Shown here piece after piece: positions 10,007-19,939 of a DNA stretch of 64,000 bases. The stretch spans positions 2,418,001 to 2,482,000 of the forward strand of contig NZ_QGMP01000001.1 in assembly GCF_003259185.1 (NCBI RefSeq), in the 5' to 3' direction. This stretch comes from Isoalcanivorax indicus. GTDB taxonomy: Bacteria; Pseudomonadota; Gammaproteobacteria; Pseudomonadales; Alcanivoracaceae. The first letter of the stretch is position 1. Every line of letters starts with the position of its first letter. The notes beneath the pieces are model-generated. The model saw only the letters and a list, made by a program, of their open reading frames with translations, was not told the DNA's origin and made no database searches. Position numbers and translations under genes: made by a program.

Positions 10007-10266
10007 GCGGGCGTGAGTGTGGGAATGTAAAAGAAAGCGTTTACGAATCAGTCGGTTAGATGATTATTGCCATGGGTGGGGGGATGTGGGAGCGGGAATG
10101 CCCGAACGTTATCAGCGAGGTGGCGTCAGCTTGTGAGAAGTTACATTAACTTTTAGATCAATTGGGAATATAGGGGCGCCAAAATGATGTCATGGTGACA
10201 TATCAGACCCGCTGGCGGACGGCAGTCCCACAGGGGGGCGCTGCCGCCAGCAGGCGAACAGAAGAA
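10007..10266. other. Intergenic region between the dcw promoter and rnpB
   Basis: About 260 bp without a convincing gene. It is more AT-rich near 10130-10190. An imperfect inverted repeat lies at about 10211-10251 (arms GCTGGCGG and CCGCCAGC), just downstream of the rnpB 3' end. It may act as an rnpB terminator or processing signal, but no T-run follows it. Confidence 0.4.
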
Positions 10267-10640
10267 GGTGGATCAACCGATAAGCCGGGTTCTGTCGTGG
10301 ACAGTCATTCATCTGGGACCGACGTCGCCGTCGGCCTCTAGCGACCTACCCGGTTCCAGCGCGGGCCACGCCATGGGAACCCTATTTGGTCTTGCTCCGA
10401 GTGGGGTTTACCCTGCCACGTCTGTTGCCAGACGCGCGGTGCGCTCTTACCGCACCTTTTCACCCTTACCTGTGCACCGTTTCCGAAGAAGCGGGCCATC
10501 GGCGGTATCTTCTCTGCGGCACTTTCCGTAGCCGTACCGTCGCCAGTACGGCCCCCAGGCGTTACCTGGCACCCTGCCCTGTGGAGCCCGGACTTTCCTC
10601 CAGCAATACGAGATTGCCAGCGACTGTCTGGTTGATCCGG
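10267..10640 (-). ncRNA. rnpB: RNase P RNA (bacterial class A)
   Basis: Catalytic RNA that matures tRNA 5' ends. The two termini form a perfect P1 helix: GGATCAACC near the 5' end pairs with GGTTGATCC near the 3' end (plus-strand positions 10630-10638 and 10270-10278). The universally conserved GAGGAAAGTCCGGGCTCC block lies close to the 5' end (about 10585-10603). The conserved ACAGAACCCGGCTTATCGG block lies at the 3' end (about 10277-10296). A TACACT -10-like box lies just upstream of the 5' end. The length, about 374 nt, fits gammaproteobacterial type A RNase P RNA. The ends are uncertain by a few bases. Confidence 0.96.
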
Positions 10641-10684
10641 GGCGGAGTGTAGCGGCGCCCGGGCAGATGGACCAGCAAAATAGC

Positions 10685-11518
10685 CTAGGGGCCGGACAGG
10701 GTCTCGAGCCAGGCGTAGAGCTCCTGGCGTTTGCGGCCGGTGACGGCGGCCAGCACCTTGGCCGCGCGCGAAGCAGGCAGTTCGGCCAGCAGGGCGCGGG
10801 CCAGCGGCAACAGCTCGGCGTCCTCGGCGGACTGGGTATCGGCACCGGAGAGCACCAGCACGATCTCGCCGCGTTGCTGGTCGCTGTCGGCCGCCACCCA
10901 GTCACGCAAGGCCGCCACCGTATCGCGGCGCACGGTTTCAAAGTGCTTGGTCAGTTCCCGGCACAGGGTGATTTCGCGCTCACCCGCCCCGGCCGCCAGC
11001 AGCGCATCCAGCACGGCCAGCAATCGATGGGGCGCCTCGAACAGCACCGAGGTGGCGGTATTGCCCAGCACCCTTTCCAGCGCCTGAACGCGGGGCGCCC
11101 CCTTGCTGGGCAGAAATCCCTCGAAAACAAAACGGTCTGTCGGCAGGCCAGCCACCGCCAGCGCCGCCAGCACCGCGCTGGCGCCGGGAATCGGCACCAC
11201 CGGCACCCCGGCCTCCTGGCAGGCCCGCACCAGGCGGTAGCCCGGATCGCTGACCAGCGGGGTCCCCGCATCGGAAATCAGCGCCACCGATTCGCCCTGC
11301 TGCAAGCGCGCCACCAGCTGCGGGCTGCGCGCCGCTTCGTTATGGTCATGGCAGCTCACCAGCCGGGTGCGGATGCCCAGTGCATCCAGCAACTGGCCGC
11401 TACGCCGGGTATCCTCGGCCGCCACGGTGTCCACCTCGCCCAGTACGCGCAAGGCGCGGCGAGTGATGTCTTCAAGGTGACCGATGGGCGTACTGACAAT
11501 GTATAAAGTCCCGCTCAT
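10685..11518 (-). CDS. rsmI: RsmI, 16S rRNA C1402 2'-O-methyltransferase
   Basis: Tetrapyrrole-methylase-fold SAM enzyme that 2'-O-methylates C1402 of 16S rRNA. The 277-residue protein starts GTLYIVSTPIGHLEDIT and has the AEDTRRSGQLLD, LISDAGTPLVSDPGYRLV and PIPGASAVLAAL motifs of the family. It is divergent from lpoA, the usual arrangement in gammaproteobacteria, and the short shared intergenic region holds the lpoA promoter. Confidence 0.95.
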   Translation of the reverse strand: MSGTLYIVSTPIGHLEDITRRALRVLGEVDTVAAEDTRRSGQLLDALGIRTRLVSCHDHNEAARSPQLVARLQQGESVALISDAGTPLVSDPGYRLVRACQEAGVPVVPIPGASAVLAALAVAGLPTDRFVFEGFLPSKGAPRVQALERVLGNTATSVLFEAPHRLLAVLDALLAAGAGEREITLCRELTKHFETVRRDTVAALRDWVAADSDQQRGEIVLVLSGADTQSAEDAELLPLARALLAELPASRAAKVLAAVTGRKRQELYAWLETLSGP

Positions 11519-11542
11519 TCGGGAACCTCTGCAGATGGACGA

Positions 11543-11570
11543 TGGACGTAGTGTGGAGAGGCCCTACAAT
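11543..11570 (+). promoter_or_regulatory. Predicted promoter of lpoA-yraN-diaA-dolP
   Basis: TGGACG (11543-11548), a 16-bp spacer and TACAAT (11565-11570; 5/6 consensus). Predicted start is about 30 bases before the lpoA ATG at 11607. Confidence 0.55.
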
Positions 11571-11606
11571 AGTCGCTTCGTTCCAACAATTCGACCGCGG
11601 GTGATC

Positions 11607-13445
11607 ATGAACCGTTTGCGTGTAGTTTCCCTGAGCCTGTTGATGCTGTGCTGCATCAGTGCCTGCACCACCACCCCGACCCAGCCGGTGGACCCTGCCG
11701 CAGACGCCACCGCACCGCAGAAGCTGGATGACGCCCTGAGCACGCTGAACGACCTGCGCATGCCCGCCCGCGCCAGCCAGGGCCTGTCCTGGGCCCGCAG
11801 CTATCTGGCCATGGGGCGGCCCCAGGATGCCGAAGTGCTGCTGGCGCAGTTCGATCCTCGCCGACTCGACGGCGACCAGCGACTGGAATGGATCATGCTC
11901 AGCGCCCGTCTGAAGCTCGCGCGCCAGGATGGCGAGGGGGCACTGGCACTGCTGGAGGACGAGCGTCTGGAGGTCGCGCGGCTGCAGAACGAGGCGCCGC
12001 TGGCACTGCAGAATCGCATGCAGCTGCTGCGCGCCGACGCTCTGGCCATCGCCGGCGATCTGCGCGCCAGCCTGCGCGAGCGGGTAGCCGTGGACGGCCT
12101 GCTGGAAGACGACGACCGCGCCTACAATCACCAGATGATCTGGGCATTGCTGATGCACATGCCACAGAACGACCTGCAAACGCTCACCCAGGAGAGCCGG
12201 GACACCCTGCTCGGCTGGGCGGAACTGGCTCGCGTCTACCGCGATCCTCTGGCTGATCTCGACAGTCAGGTAAGCCGCCTGGACGCCTGGGCGCGCAACT
12301 GGTTCGATCACCCCGCCGCCCGCGACATGCCGCCCATGGTACGCGCCCTGCAACAGGCGGTCAGCGAGCGGCCGCGCCGGGTCGTCGCGCTGCTGCCCCA
12401 CAGCGGCCCCATGTCCGAGGCTGGCCAGGCGTTGCGCGACGGCATGCTGGCGGCTTATTACAGCGCCCTGGAACAGGGCCACCCGGTACCGGCCATTACC
12501 TTTATCGACAGCCAGAGCGCCGACATCGGCACCCTCTACAATCAGGCACTGGTCGAGGGCGCCGACTTCATCATCGGCCCACTGGAACGGGACAAGGTCG
12601 AGCAGCTCGTCGGCGCCTCGGGCCTGCCGATCAACACCCTGGTACTGAACTATGCTGACGAACCGCCACGCTCGGACAAGATCTTCCAGTTCGGGCTGGC
12701 CCCGGAAGATGAAGCCCGCCAGGTAGCAAGACAGGCCTGGGAGGAAGGCGCACGATTGGCCGGAGTGCTGTATCCACGCACCGACTGGGGTCAGCGTGTC
12801 GCCGCCGCCTTCAGCAGCGAATGGACCGCCCTGGGCGGCCTGATCAGCACCGAAACCACCTACGGCGATGATGCCAGTGGTGCGGTACGCGACATGCTGG
12901 CGCTGGGCCAGAGCGAGGCCCGCGCCCGCGCCCTGCGACGCCACGCGCCCGGCAGCCTGGAATTCGAACCGCGCCGACGCCAGGATCTCGACTTTCTGTT
13001 CATGGCTGCCAACCCGGCCCAGGGTCGCCAGCTGAAACCGGCCCTGAACTTCCATTACGCCGGCGACCTGCCGGTGTACAGCATCTCCAACATCTACGGC
13101 GGCCAGCCGGAACCGGATCGCGATCACGACCTCAATGGCATCCGTTTCGTCGATGTGCCCTGGTTGCTGGATCGTGACTCCACCCTGCATCAGGCCACAG
13201 CCTCCGTCTGGCCCCAGGGCCACGGGCGCTACGAACGGCTGTTTGCCATGGGCGTGGACGCCTATCGGCTGCAGGCACGTCTGGCGCTGCTGCAATCGGT
13301 GCCGGAAAGCAGCCTGCCCGGTGCCTCCGGCGCCCTGCGCCTGGGCGAGGACAATCGCCTGATACGCGAACTGGACTGGGCCTGGTTCCGGCGCGGCGTG
13401 CCGCAGCGTGCTCCGGTGGTGCAATCAGGAAACACCCATCGCTGA
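11607..13445 (+). CDS. lpoA: LpoA, outer-membrane lipoprotein activator of PBP1A
   Basis: Outer-membrane lipoprotein that reaches through the periplasm to stimulate the peptidoglycan synthase PBP1A. The chosen start gives 612 residues with a lipoprotein signal peptide and lipobox ISAC (Cys20). An N-terminal helical TPR-like half follows to about residue 260, then a periplasmic-binding-protein-like half (VVALLPHSGPMSEAGQALRDG onwards). The frame is open further upstream to 11484, but that start would overlap rsmI and bury the signal peptide. It leads a four-gene operon in the usual order. Confidence 0.92.
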   Translation: MNRLRVVSLSLLMLCCISACTTTPTQPVDPAADATAPQKLDDALSTLNDLRMPARASQGLSWARSYLAMGRPQDAEVLLAQFDPRRLDGDQRLEWIMLSARLKLARQDGEGALALLEDERLEVARLQNEAPLALQNRMQLLRADALAIAGDLRASLRERVAVDGLLEDDDRAYNHQMIWALLMHMPQNDLQTLTQESRDTLLGWAELARVYRDPLADLDSQVSRLDAWARNWFDHPAARDMPPMVRALQQAVSERPRRVVALLPHSGPMSEAGQALRDGMLAAYYSALEQGHPVPAITFIDSQSADIGTLYNQALVEGADFIIGPLERDKVEQLVGASGLPINTLVLNYADEPPRSDKIFQFGLAPEDEARQVARQAWEEGARLAGVLYPRTDWGQRVAAAFSSEWTALGGLISTETTYGDDASGAVRDMLALGQSEARARALRRHAPGSLEFEPRRRQDLDFLFMAANPAQGRQLKPALNFHYAGDLPVYSISNIYGGQPEPDRDHDLNGIRFVDVPWLLDRDSTLHQATASVWPQGHGRYERLFAMGVDAYRLQARLALLQSVPESSLPGASGALRLGEDNRLIRELDWAWFRRGVPQRAPVVQSGNTHR

Positions 13446-13460
13446 CACAGGATCGTCATC

Positions 13461-13844
13461 ATGTACCGGGTAAGGAAACCCTTCAGTCGGCGTGGCCAGG
13501 GTCACGCCGCCGAACATCAGGCAGAGGCCTGGCTGCAACAGCAGGGCTTGCGCACCGTGACGCGCAATTTCCATTGTCGCCAGGGCGAGATCGATCTGGT
13601 GATGCGTCACCAGGAGATGCTGGTGTTCGTGGAGGTTCGCTTGCGCGCCTCGGAACAGTACGGCGGCGCGCTGGCGTCGGTAACGCACCCTAAACAGCAG
13701 CGCCTGATACGTGCGGCGCGTTATTATCTGGCTCGCTATCCGGCCTGCCAGCAACTACCCTGCCGTTTCGATGTGCTGGGCATGGCGCCGGACGACGACG
13801 GTTACCGTTATGACTGGGTGCCCAATGCTTTTTATGCCGACTAG
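13461..13844 (+). CDS. yraN: YraN, UPF0102 endonuclease-like protein
   Basis: A 127-residue member of the UPF0102 family with a restriction-endonuclease-like core. The key stretch is CRQGEIDLV followed by LVFVEVRLR, the Asp and Glu being the presumed metal ligands. Its function is not established. It sits between lpoA and diaA as in many gammaproteobacteria. Confidence 0.9.
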   Translation: MYRVRKPFSRRGQGHAAEHQAEAWLQQQGLRTVTRNFHCRQGEIDLVMRHQEMLVFVEVRLRASEQYGGALASVTHPKQQRLIRAARYYLARYPACQQLPCRFDVLGMAPDDDGYRYDWVPNAFYAD

Positions 13845-15043
<1,199 letters not shown>

Positions 15044-15052
15044 CCCGGGCAG

Positions 15053-15448
15053 CTATTTCACCACCTTCAGGGCCGGACGGCGGCCCCCGTTATCGTCGGG
15101 GCTGTCGTCCGAGGGCTCGGGCGGCTCCGGGGGCGCCACAGGTTCAAACGCCATCCCCTCACCGTTTTCGCGCGCGAACACCGCCAGCACCGCATTCACC
15201 GGCACAACAATATTCATCGCCCGCCCGCTGAAGCGGGCAGAAAAGACAACCTCATCGTTACCCGCCATGAAGCCCTGCACCGCCCCGGGCGCCACATTCA
15301 GAATGATCTGCCCTTCGTTGACATGCTCCCGGGGTACCTGGACCCCGGGGTAGCCTGCATCGACCAGCAGATGCGTGGTGAGCCCGTTATCACAGATCCA
15401 CTCATGCACAGCGCGGATCAGATAGGGGCGGTTAGGCGTCATCGTCAT
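15053..15448 (-). CDS. sspB: SspB, ClpXP protease specificity-enhancing factor
   Basis: Adaptor that delivers ssrA-tagged proteins to ClpXP. The 131 residues comprise a folded substrate-binding domain (about 1-105), an acidic Pro-rich linker, and the C-terminal ClpX-binding tail RRPALKVVK (XB motif). The stop of sspA touches its start, so the two form an operon. Confidence 0.94.
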   Translation of the reverse strand: MTMTPNRPYLIRAVHEWICDNGLTTHLLVDAGYPGVQVPREHVNEGQIILNVAPGAVQGFMAGNDEVVFSARFSGRAMNIVVPVNAVLAVFARENGEGMAFEPVAPPEPPEPSDDSPDDNGGRRPALKVVK

Positions 15449-16086
15449 CAGAGCGGATTGCGGATTTCGCGTTCCTGCTCTGACAGGCTGGCCTGGAAGC
15501 TGTCACGGCTGAAGATGCGCTCGGCATAATCCAGCAGCGGCTTGCAGGGTTTGCCCGTCAGCTCCACGCCCAGATGATTCAGGCGCCACAGGATCGGGGC
15601 AATGGTGCAATCCACCAGCGTGAACTCTTCATTCATGAAGAAGGGCTTCTCGGTAAACACCGGCGCAATGCTGGTCAGCCCTTCACGCAGCGCCTTGCGG
15701 CGCTTGTTCAGCTCGGCTTCCTTCTCTGCACCCGCCATCAGCGCATCCACATGACCACACCAGTCACGCTCGATACGGTGGATCAGCAAGCGACTGTGGG
15801 CGCGCGCCACCGGGTACACCGGCAACAGCGGCGGATGCGGAAAGCGCTCGTCCAGATATTCCATGATGACGTTTGACTGATACAGCGTCAGTTCACGGTC
15901 CACCAGGGTCGGCACTTCGTTGTAGGGATTCAGCGAGGCCAGATCTTCGGGCTTGTCGTTGTCATCAACATCAACGATGTCGACGGTGACCCCTTTCTCG
16001 GCCAGCACGATACGCACCCGGTGGCTGTAGTGATCCCGGGGGTTGGAAAAGAAAGTCATCGAGGAACGCTTGGTCACAACGCCCAT
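15448..16086 (-). CDS. sspA: SspA, stringent starvation protein A
   Basis: RNA polymerase-associated protein with a glutathione-S-transferase fold. The 212 residues contain a thioredoxin-like N-terminal half ([18 protein letters not shown]), and the conserved surface tract FPHPPLLP implicated in RNA polymerase contact in E. coli. The next Met, at residue 10 (MTFFSN), is a possible alternative start. It precedes sspB. Confidence 0.93.
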   Translation of the reverse strand: MGVVTKRSSMTFFSNPRDHYSHRVRIVLAEKGVTVDIVDVDDNDKPEDLASLNPYNEVPTLVDRELTLYQSNVIMEYLDERFPHPPLLPVYPVARAHSRLLIHRIERDWCGHVDALMAGAEKEAELNKRRKALREGLTSIAPVFTEKPFFMNEEFTLVDCTIAPILWRLNHLGVELTGKPCKPLLDYAERIFSRDSFQASLSEQEREIRNPL

Positions 16087-16129
16087 GGCTATGTGGTCTC
16101 CCGCGGTTTATCAATCGTCAATGCTACAG

Positions 16130-16164
16130 ACAGAAACAGGGCAGCCGGTCAACGGCTACCCTGT
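16130..16164 (-). terminator. Intrinsic terminator after petC
   Basis: Minus-strand stem of 12 pairs with one G-T wobble (ACAGGGTAGCCG with CGGCTGCCCTGT), 5-base loop, then TTTCTGTC. It lies downstream of petC and upstream of sspA. The T-run is short. Confidence 0.55.
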
Positions 16165-16187
16165 CAGAGGCCGGAAAGGCGCTGTTG

Positions 16188-16841
16188 TCAGTGCACGTCT
16201 TTCCAGTATTCCTTCTTCAGCAAATAGGCCGGGATCCACAACAGGAACAGGAACACCAGCACATATACCCCGATACGCTCGGCATCGACGCGCACCGGCT
16301 CGCCGATATAGGCGAGGAAATTGGTCAGATCGAGCATGGCACGGCGGAAATCTTCCTCGCCAAGCTCTTCTTCCATGGCGGCCATCACATGCGGCATGCC
16401 CACGTTCTCGAACACGCGGTTGTTAAAGCCGTAAGGCTGGTCCGCATCTTCATAGAAATTGATCAGGTAAGAGTACACCCAATCGGCCGTGCGCAGGCGG
16501 GCCACGTTGGTCAGATCCGGCGGCGGCGCACCAAACCAGGCGGCGGCCTCGTCTTTCGGCATGGCAATCTGCATGGTGTCGCCAATCTGGTCCGTGGTGA
16601 AGTTCAGGTGCTCCAGCACCAGCTCTTCGGGGATATCCAGACCAGAAGCCAAACGGCTGTAGCGCTCGTACTGCAGGGAATGACAGCCCATGCAGTAGTT
16701 CACGAACAACTGCGCACCACGCTGCATGGACGCCTTGTCTTTCAGGTTCACCGGCGCAGATTCAACGTGTTCGTTGTAACCGCCGGCCGCCAGGCCAAGG
16801 GCCGGGAGACAGCTGAGTAGCAGAACAGCAAGCTTTTTCAT
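16188..16841 (-). CDS. petC: PetC, cytochrome c1 of the bc1 complex
   Basis: Haem c subunit of ubiquinol:cytochrome c oxidoreductase. The 217-residue protein has a signal peptide ending near residue 19 and the haem motif CMGCH (Cys50, Cys53, His54). A C-terminal membrane anchor (VYVLVFLFLLWIPAYLL) is followed by a basic cytoplasmic tail. The start overlaps the petB stop by one base. Last gene of petABC. Confidence 0.95.
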   Translation of the reverse strand: MKKLAVLLLSCLPALGLAAGGYNEHVESAPVNLKDKASMQRGAQLFVNYCMGCHSLQYERYSRLASGLDIPEELVLEHLNFTTDQIGDTMQIAMPKDEAAAWFGAPPPDLTNVARLRTADWVYSYLINFYEDADQPYGFNNRVFENVGMPHVMAAMEEELGEEDFRRAMLDLTNFLAYIGEPVRVDAERIGVYVLVFLFLLWIPAYLLKKEYWKDVH

Positions 16842-18154
16842 CAGTGGCCTCCGGTCACACGCTCGGGCACCGGCTTGGATTTCTCGAAGCGATGGCCGAA
16901 CGGCAGCACAAACAGGAAGTAGAAGAAGTAGTAGAAGGTACCCAGACCCGCCAGATGCGTGTAGGTCACGTCAGCCTCCGTAAACGGAATGGTGAACGCC
17001 ACCTGATCCGGCTGAGTACCGAAGTAACCCAGCACCACGAAGACAAAGGCGAACAGCATCAGCGTCACTTTGCTGAACATACCCTTGTAACGGATCGACT
17101 TGACCGGGTGACGATCCAGCCACGGCACCACGAACAGGATGGCAATGGCACCGCCCATCACGATCAGACCCCAGGACTTGGCGTCCAGCAGGAAGCTGAA
17201 GGTCGTGGCACGCAACATGGCGTAGTAGGGGCCGTAGTACCAGACCGGCGCAATGTGGTCCGGCGTGGCCAGCGGGTTGGCCGGCTCGAAGTTCGGGCGC
17301 TCGATGAAGTAGCCGCCACCTTCCGGGAAGAAGAACACCACCACGGCGAAGACCATCAGGAAAATCACGATGCCAGCCAGGTCCTTCACGGTGTAGTAGG
17401 GGTGGAACGGAATGCCGTCTTTCGGAATGCCGTTTTCGTCCTTGTTCTTCTTGATTTCAACGCCGTCCGGGTTGTTGGAGCCGACTTCGTGCAGCGCCAG
17501 GATGTGCAGTACCACCAGCGCCACCAGCACCAGCGGAATCGCAACAACGTGCAGGGCGAAGAACTTGTTCACGGTGGCATCGGACAACAGATAGTCACCA
17601 CGCACCCAGGTGGTCAACGCTTCGCCGATGGCCGCCGACTGCTGCGCATCCACGAACGGGATCACCTGGAACGGAATCGCTTCCGCCAGGGAGATGATCA
17701 CCTGCGCCCCCCAGTAGGACATGTTGCCCCAGGGCAGCACGTAACCCAGGAAGCCTTCCGCCATCAGCGCCAGGTAGATCATCATGCCGAAGATCCACAC
17801 CAGCTCGCGGGGCGGCTTGTAAGAGCCGTACAGCAAACCGCGGAACATGTGCAGATAGACCACGGCGAAGAAAGCCGAGGCACCTACCGCGTGCATGTAG
17901 CGGATCAGCCAGCCGAACTGCACATCACGCATGATGTATTCCACCGATGCGAACGCATCGGTGGGCGAGTAGAACATGGTCAGCCAGATACCGGTGAGCA
18001 GCTGGTTGACCAGCACCACCAGGGAGAAGACCCCGAAGTAGTACCAGAAGTTGAAGTTCTTCGGCGCGTAGTATTCGGACATGTGCTTCTTGAAAGCATC
18101 CACGACCGGCAGGCGCGCATCCACCCAGTTAACGAGACCCTTGGCAATAGACAT
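16841..18154 (-). CDS. petB: PetB, cytochrome b of the bc1 complex
   Basis: Di-haem membrane subunit holding the Qo and Qi quinone sites. The 437 residues carry haem-ligand histidines in MHAVGASAF/YLHMFRG and FFALHVVAIP/LHILALH. The Qo motif reads PVWY (in IAPVWYYGPYY), the form usual in beta/gammaproteobacteria, instead of the PEWY of mitochondria and alphaproteobacteria. It overlaps petA and petC by one base each. Confidence 0.95.
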   Translation of the reverse strand: MSIAKGLVNWVDARLPVVDAFKKHMSEYYAPKNFNFWYYFGVFSLVVLVNQLLTGIWLTMFYSPTDAFASVEYIMRDVQFGWLIRYMHAVGASAFFAVVYLHMFRGLLYGSYKPPRELVWIFGMMIYLALMAEGFLGYVLPWGNMSYWGAQVIISLAEAIPFQVIPFVDAQQSAAIGEALTTWVRGDYLLSDATVNKFFALHVVAIPLVLVALVVLHILALHEVGSNNPDGVEIKKNKDENGIPKDGIPFHPYYTVKDLAGIVIFLMVFAVVVFFFPEGGGYFIERPNFEPANPLATPDHIAPVWYYGPYYAMLRATTFSFLLDAKSWGLIVMGGAIAILFVVPWLDRHPVKSIRYKGMFSKVTLMLFAFVFVVLGYFGTQPDQVAFTIPFTEADVTYTHLAGLGTFYYFFYFLFVLPFGHRFEKSKPVPERVTGGH

Positions 18155-18747
18155 CAGGCGGTCTCCCCTTCTTCAGAACCCACGATGATGACATCGTCAT
18201 CCAGATAGGAGTGCGGCGGCACCACCAGGTTGGTGGGGGCCGGCACACCACGATACACGCGACCGGCGAAGTCGAACGTGGAGTTGTGGCACGGGCAGAA
18301 GAAGCCGCCAAACTCCAGCTGAACAGTCGGCCGGGGGTTGTAGGTGGGCGAACAGCCCAGGTGGGTACAGGTCCCGATCAACACCAGCACTTCCGGCTTG
18401 ATGGAACGGTATTCGTTGCGGGCATAGGCCGGCTGCTGGGTATCCACACTGGATTCCGGGTCTCGCAGGGCACCGCCGGAGGCCAGTTCTTTCAGGCCAT
18501 CCAGCATTTCCGGCGTGCGGCGAACCACCCACACCGGTTGACCCCGCCATTCACGCACGACGCGCTGACCGGCTTCAAGTTTGCTGATATCCACGGTTAC
18601 CGGTGCGCCTGCGGCTTCTGCGCGGGCACTGGGCTGCCATGACTTAACGAAGGGCACTGCCAGCCCCACCGCACCTACGGCGCCGACGGCGGACGTCAGG
18701 CCAATCAGAAAGGTGCGCCGGCTGGTGTTTACGCCGTCTTTACTCAT
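18154..18747 (-). CDS. petA: PetA, Rieske iron-sulfur subunit of the bc1 complex
   Basis: 2Fe-2S protein that takes electrons from ubiquinol to cytochrome c1. The start at 18747 gives 197 residues, with GGGGAG as a probable ribosome-binding site upstream. It has a twin-arginine signal/anchor (SRRTFLIG, then a hydrophobic stretch to about residue 35). The cluster motifs are CTHLGC and CPCHNS. The frame stays open to 18849, but only the shorter start gives the expected Tat N-terminus. First gene of petABC. Confidence 0.94.
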   Translation of the reverse strand: MSKDGVNTSRRTFLIGLTSAVGAVGAVGLAVPFVKSWQPSARAEAAGAPVTVDISKLEAGQRVVREWRGQPVWVVRRTPEMLDGLKELASGGALRDPESSVDTQQPAYARNEYRSIKPEVLVLIGTCTHLGCSPTYNPRPTVQLEFGGFFCPCHNSTFDFAGRVYRGVPAPTNLVVPPHSYLDDDVIIVGSEEGETA

Positions 18748-18921
18748 CGAGATGATCTCCCCTGGAGGCTGCTCCCCATCCCGGGCTCGGGTTGGAACGG
18801 TCAATGTGAGGACAAACCCCCACAAACCGGGCGGAATAAGGCGCGGCAAATGGTAAAGAAAAAGCCCTTAGCTGACAACCGGATTTACCGCGGTCGGCCA
18901 GCCAAACTACTGATTCAGACG

Positions 18922-18955
18922 CAAAAAAGCCCAGCCATACTGACTGGGCTTTTGC
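18922..18955 (-). terminator. Intrinsic terminator after rpsI
   Basis: 10-bp perfect stem (AAAAGCCCAG with CTGGGCTTTT) with a 9-base loop. On the minus strand it ends in CTTTTTTGC, directly downstream of rpsI. It is symmetric enough to work on the plus strand too. Confidence 0.85.
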
Positions 18956-18978
18956 ATGATCGACGATCCAGCGTGAAA

Positions 18979-19374
18979 TTAACGCTTGGAGAACTGCGGA
19001 CGCTTGCGCGCCTTGTGCAGGCCGATCTTCTTACGCTCGACTTCACGCGCATCGCGGGTCACATAACCGGCGCGGCGCAGTGCAGAACGCAGGGTATCGT
19101 CGTAATCCATCAGGGCGCGGGTGATACCGTGACGGATAGCACCGGCCTGGCCGGTGGTGCCGCCGCCGGCCACGGTGACGTAAACGTCAAAGCGCTCGGT
19201 GGATTCGGTCAGTTCCAGCGGCTGACGCACGACCATGCGTGCAGTTTCACGGCCAAAGTACTCGTCCAGCGGACGGCCATTGACGGTGATCTTGCCACTG
19301 CCGGGGCGCAGGAACACGCGCGCGGCGGAGGTCTTGCGACGGCCAGTGCCGTAATTCGAAGCTGCGGTTGCCAT
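18979..19374 (-). CDS. rpsI: Ribosomal protein S9
   Basis: 30S subunit protein with a C-terminal tail that reaches the P-site tRNA. The 131 residues include [15 protein letters not shown] at the N-terminus and the invariant basic tail ending FSKR. Normal length; 10 bp downstream of rplM, same operon. Confidence 0.98.
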   Translation of the reverse strand: MATAASNYGTGRRKTSAARVFLRPGSGKITVNGRPLDEYFGRETARMVVRQPLELTESTERFDVYVTVAGGGTTGQAGAIRHGITRALMDYDDTLRSALRRAGYVTRDAREVERKKIGLHKARKRPQFSKR

Positions 19375-19384
19375 CTGCTACCCC

Positions 19385-19813
19385 TTAGATTTCCAGTGCC
19401 TGCGGCTGCTGAGCGGTGTGCGGATGCTCAGCGCCAGCGTAGACCTTGAGTTTGCCCAGCATGGCGCGACCCAGCGGGTTACGCGGCATCATGCCTTTCA
19501 CCGCCAGCTCGAGCACCTGTTCGGGTTTCTTCGCGATCAGGGTTTCGAAGTTGGCTTCCTTGATACCGCCCGGGAAGCCGCTGTGACGGTAGTACATCTT
19601 GTCGCTGGCTTTCTTGCCGGTCACGTGAATCTTTTCGGCATTGACCACAACAATGTAGTCGCCGGTATCAACGTGCGGCGTGTATTCCGGCTTGTGCTTG
19701 CCGCGCAGACGCGTGGCGATTTCGCTGGCCAAACGACCCAGCGTCTTGCCGGAGGCGTCTACCACATACCAGTCGCGCTTGACGCTGTCCGGTTTGGCGC
19801 TGAAGGTTTTCAT
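19385..19813 (-). CDS. rplM: Ribosomal protein L13
   Basis: 50S subunit assembly protein. The 142 residues include [16 protein letters not shown], the [12 protein letters not shown] segment, and [12 protein letters not shown], all typical. First gene of the rplM-rpsI operon, driven by a strong predicted promoter just upstream (19901-19929). Confidence 0.98.
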   Translation of the reverse strand: MKTFSAKPDSVKRDWYVVDASGKTLGRLASEIATRLRGKHKPEYTPHVDTGDYIVVVNAEKIHVTGKKASDKMYYRHSGFPGGIKEANFETLIAKKPEQVLELAVKGMMPRNPLGRAMLGKLKVYAGAEHPHTAQQPQALEI

Positions 19814-19900
19814 GAATTCTGCCCCAAATTCAGGAATTTACGGGTAATTGGACCCTTCGCTGATGACCCATCACGGACCACGGCGAATAAGAGAGCGCGG

Positions 19901-19929
19901 ATTGTACCCAAGGGGGTGCATCAAGACAA
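19901..19929 (-). promoter_or_regulatory. Predicted promoter of rplM-rpsI
   Basis: On the minus strand: TTGTCT (19924-19929), 17-bp spacer, TACAAT (19901-19906). The predicted start near 19894 gives a leader of about 80 nt before rplM, long enough for autogenous control, although none was recognised. Confidence 0.7.
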
Positions 19930-19939
19930 GCAGCAAACG

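Noticed and set aside
11472-13424. A 650-codon minus-strand open frame opposite lpoA
   Set aside because: Antisense shadow; lpoA has a signal peptide, lipobox and conserved operon position.
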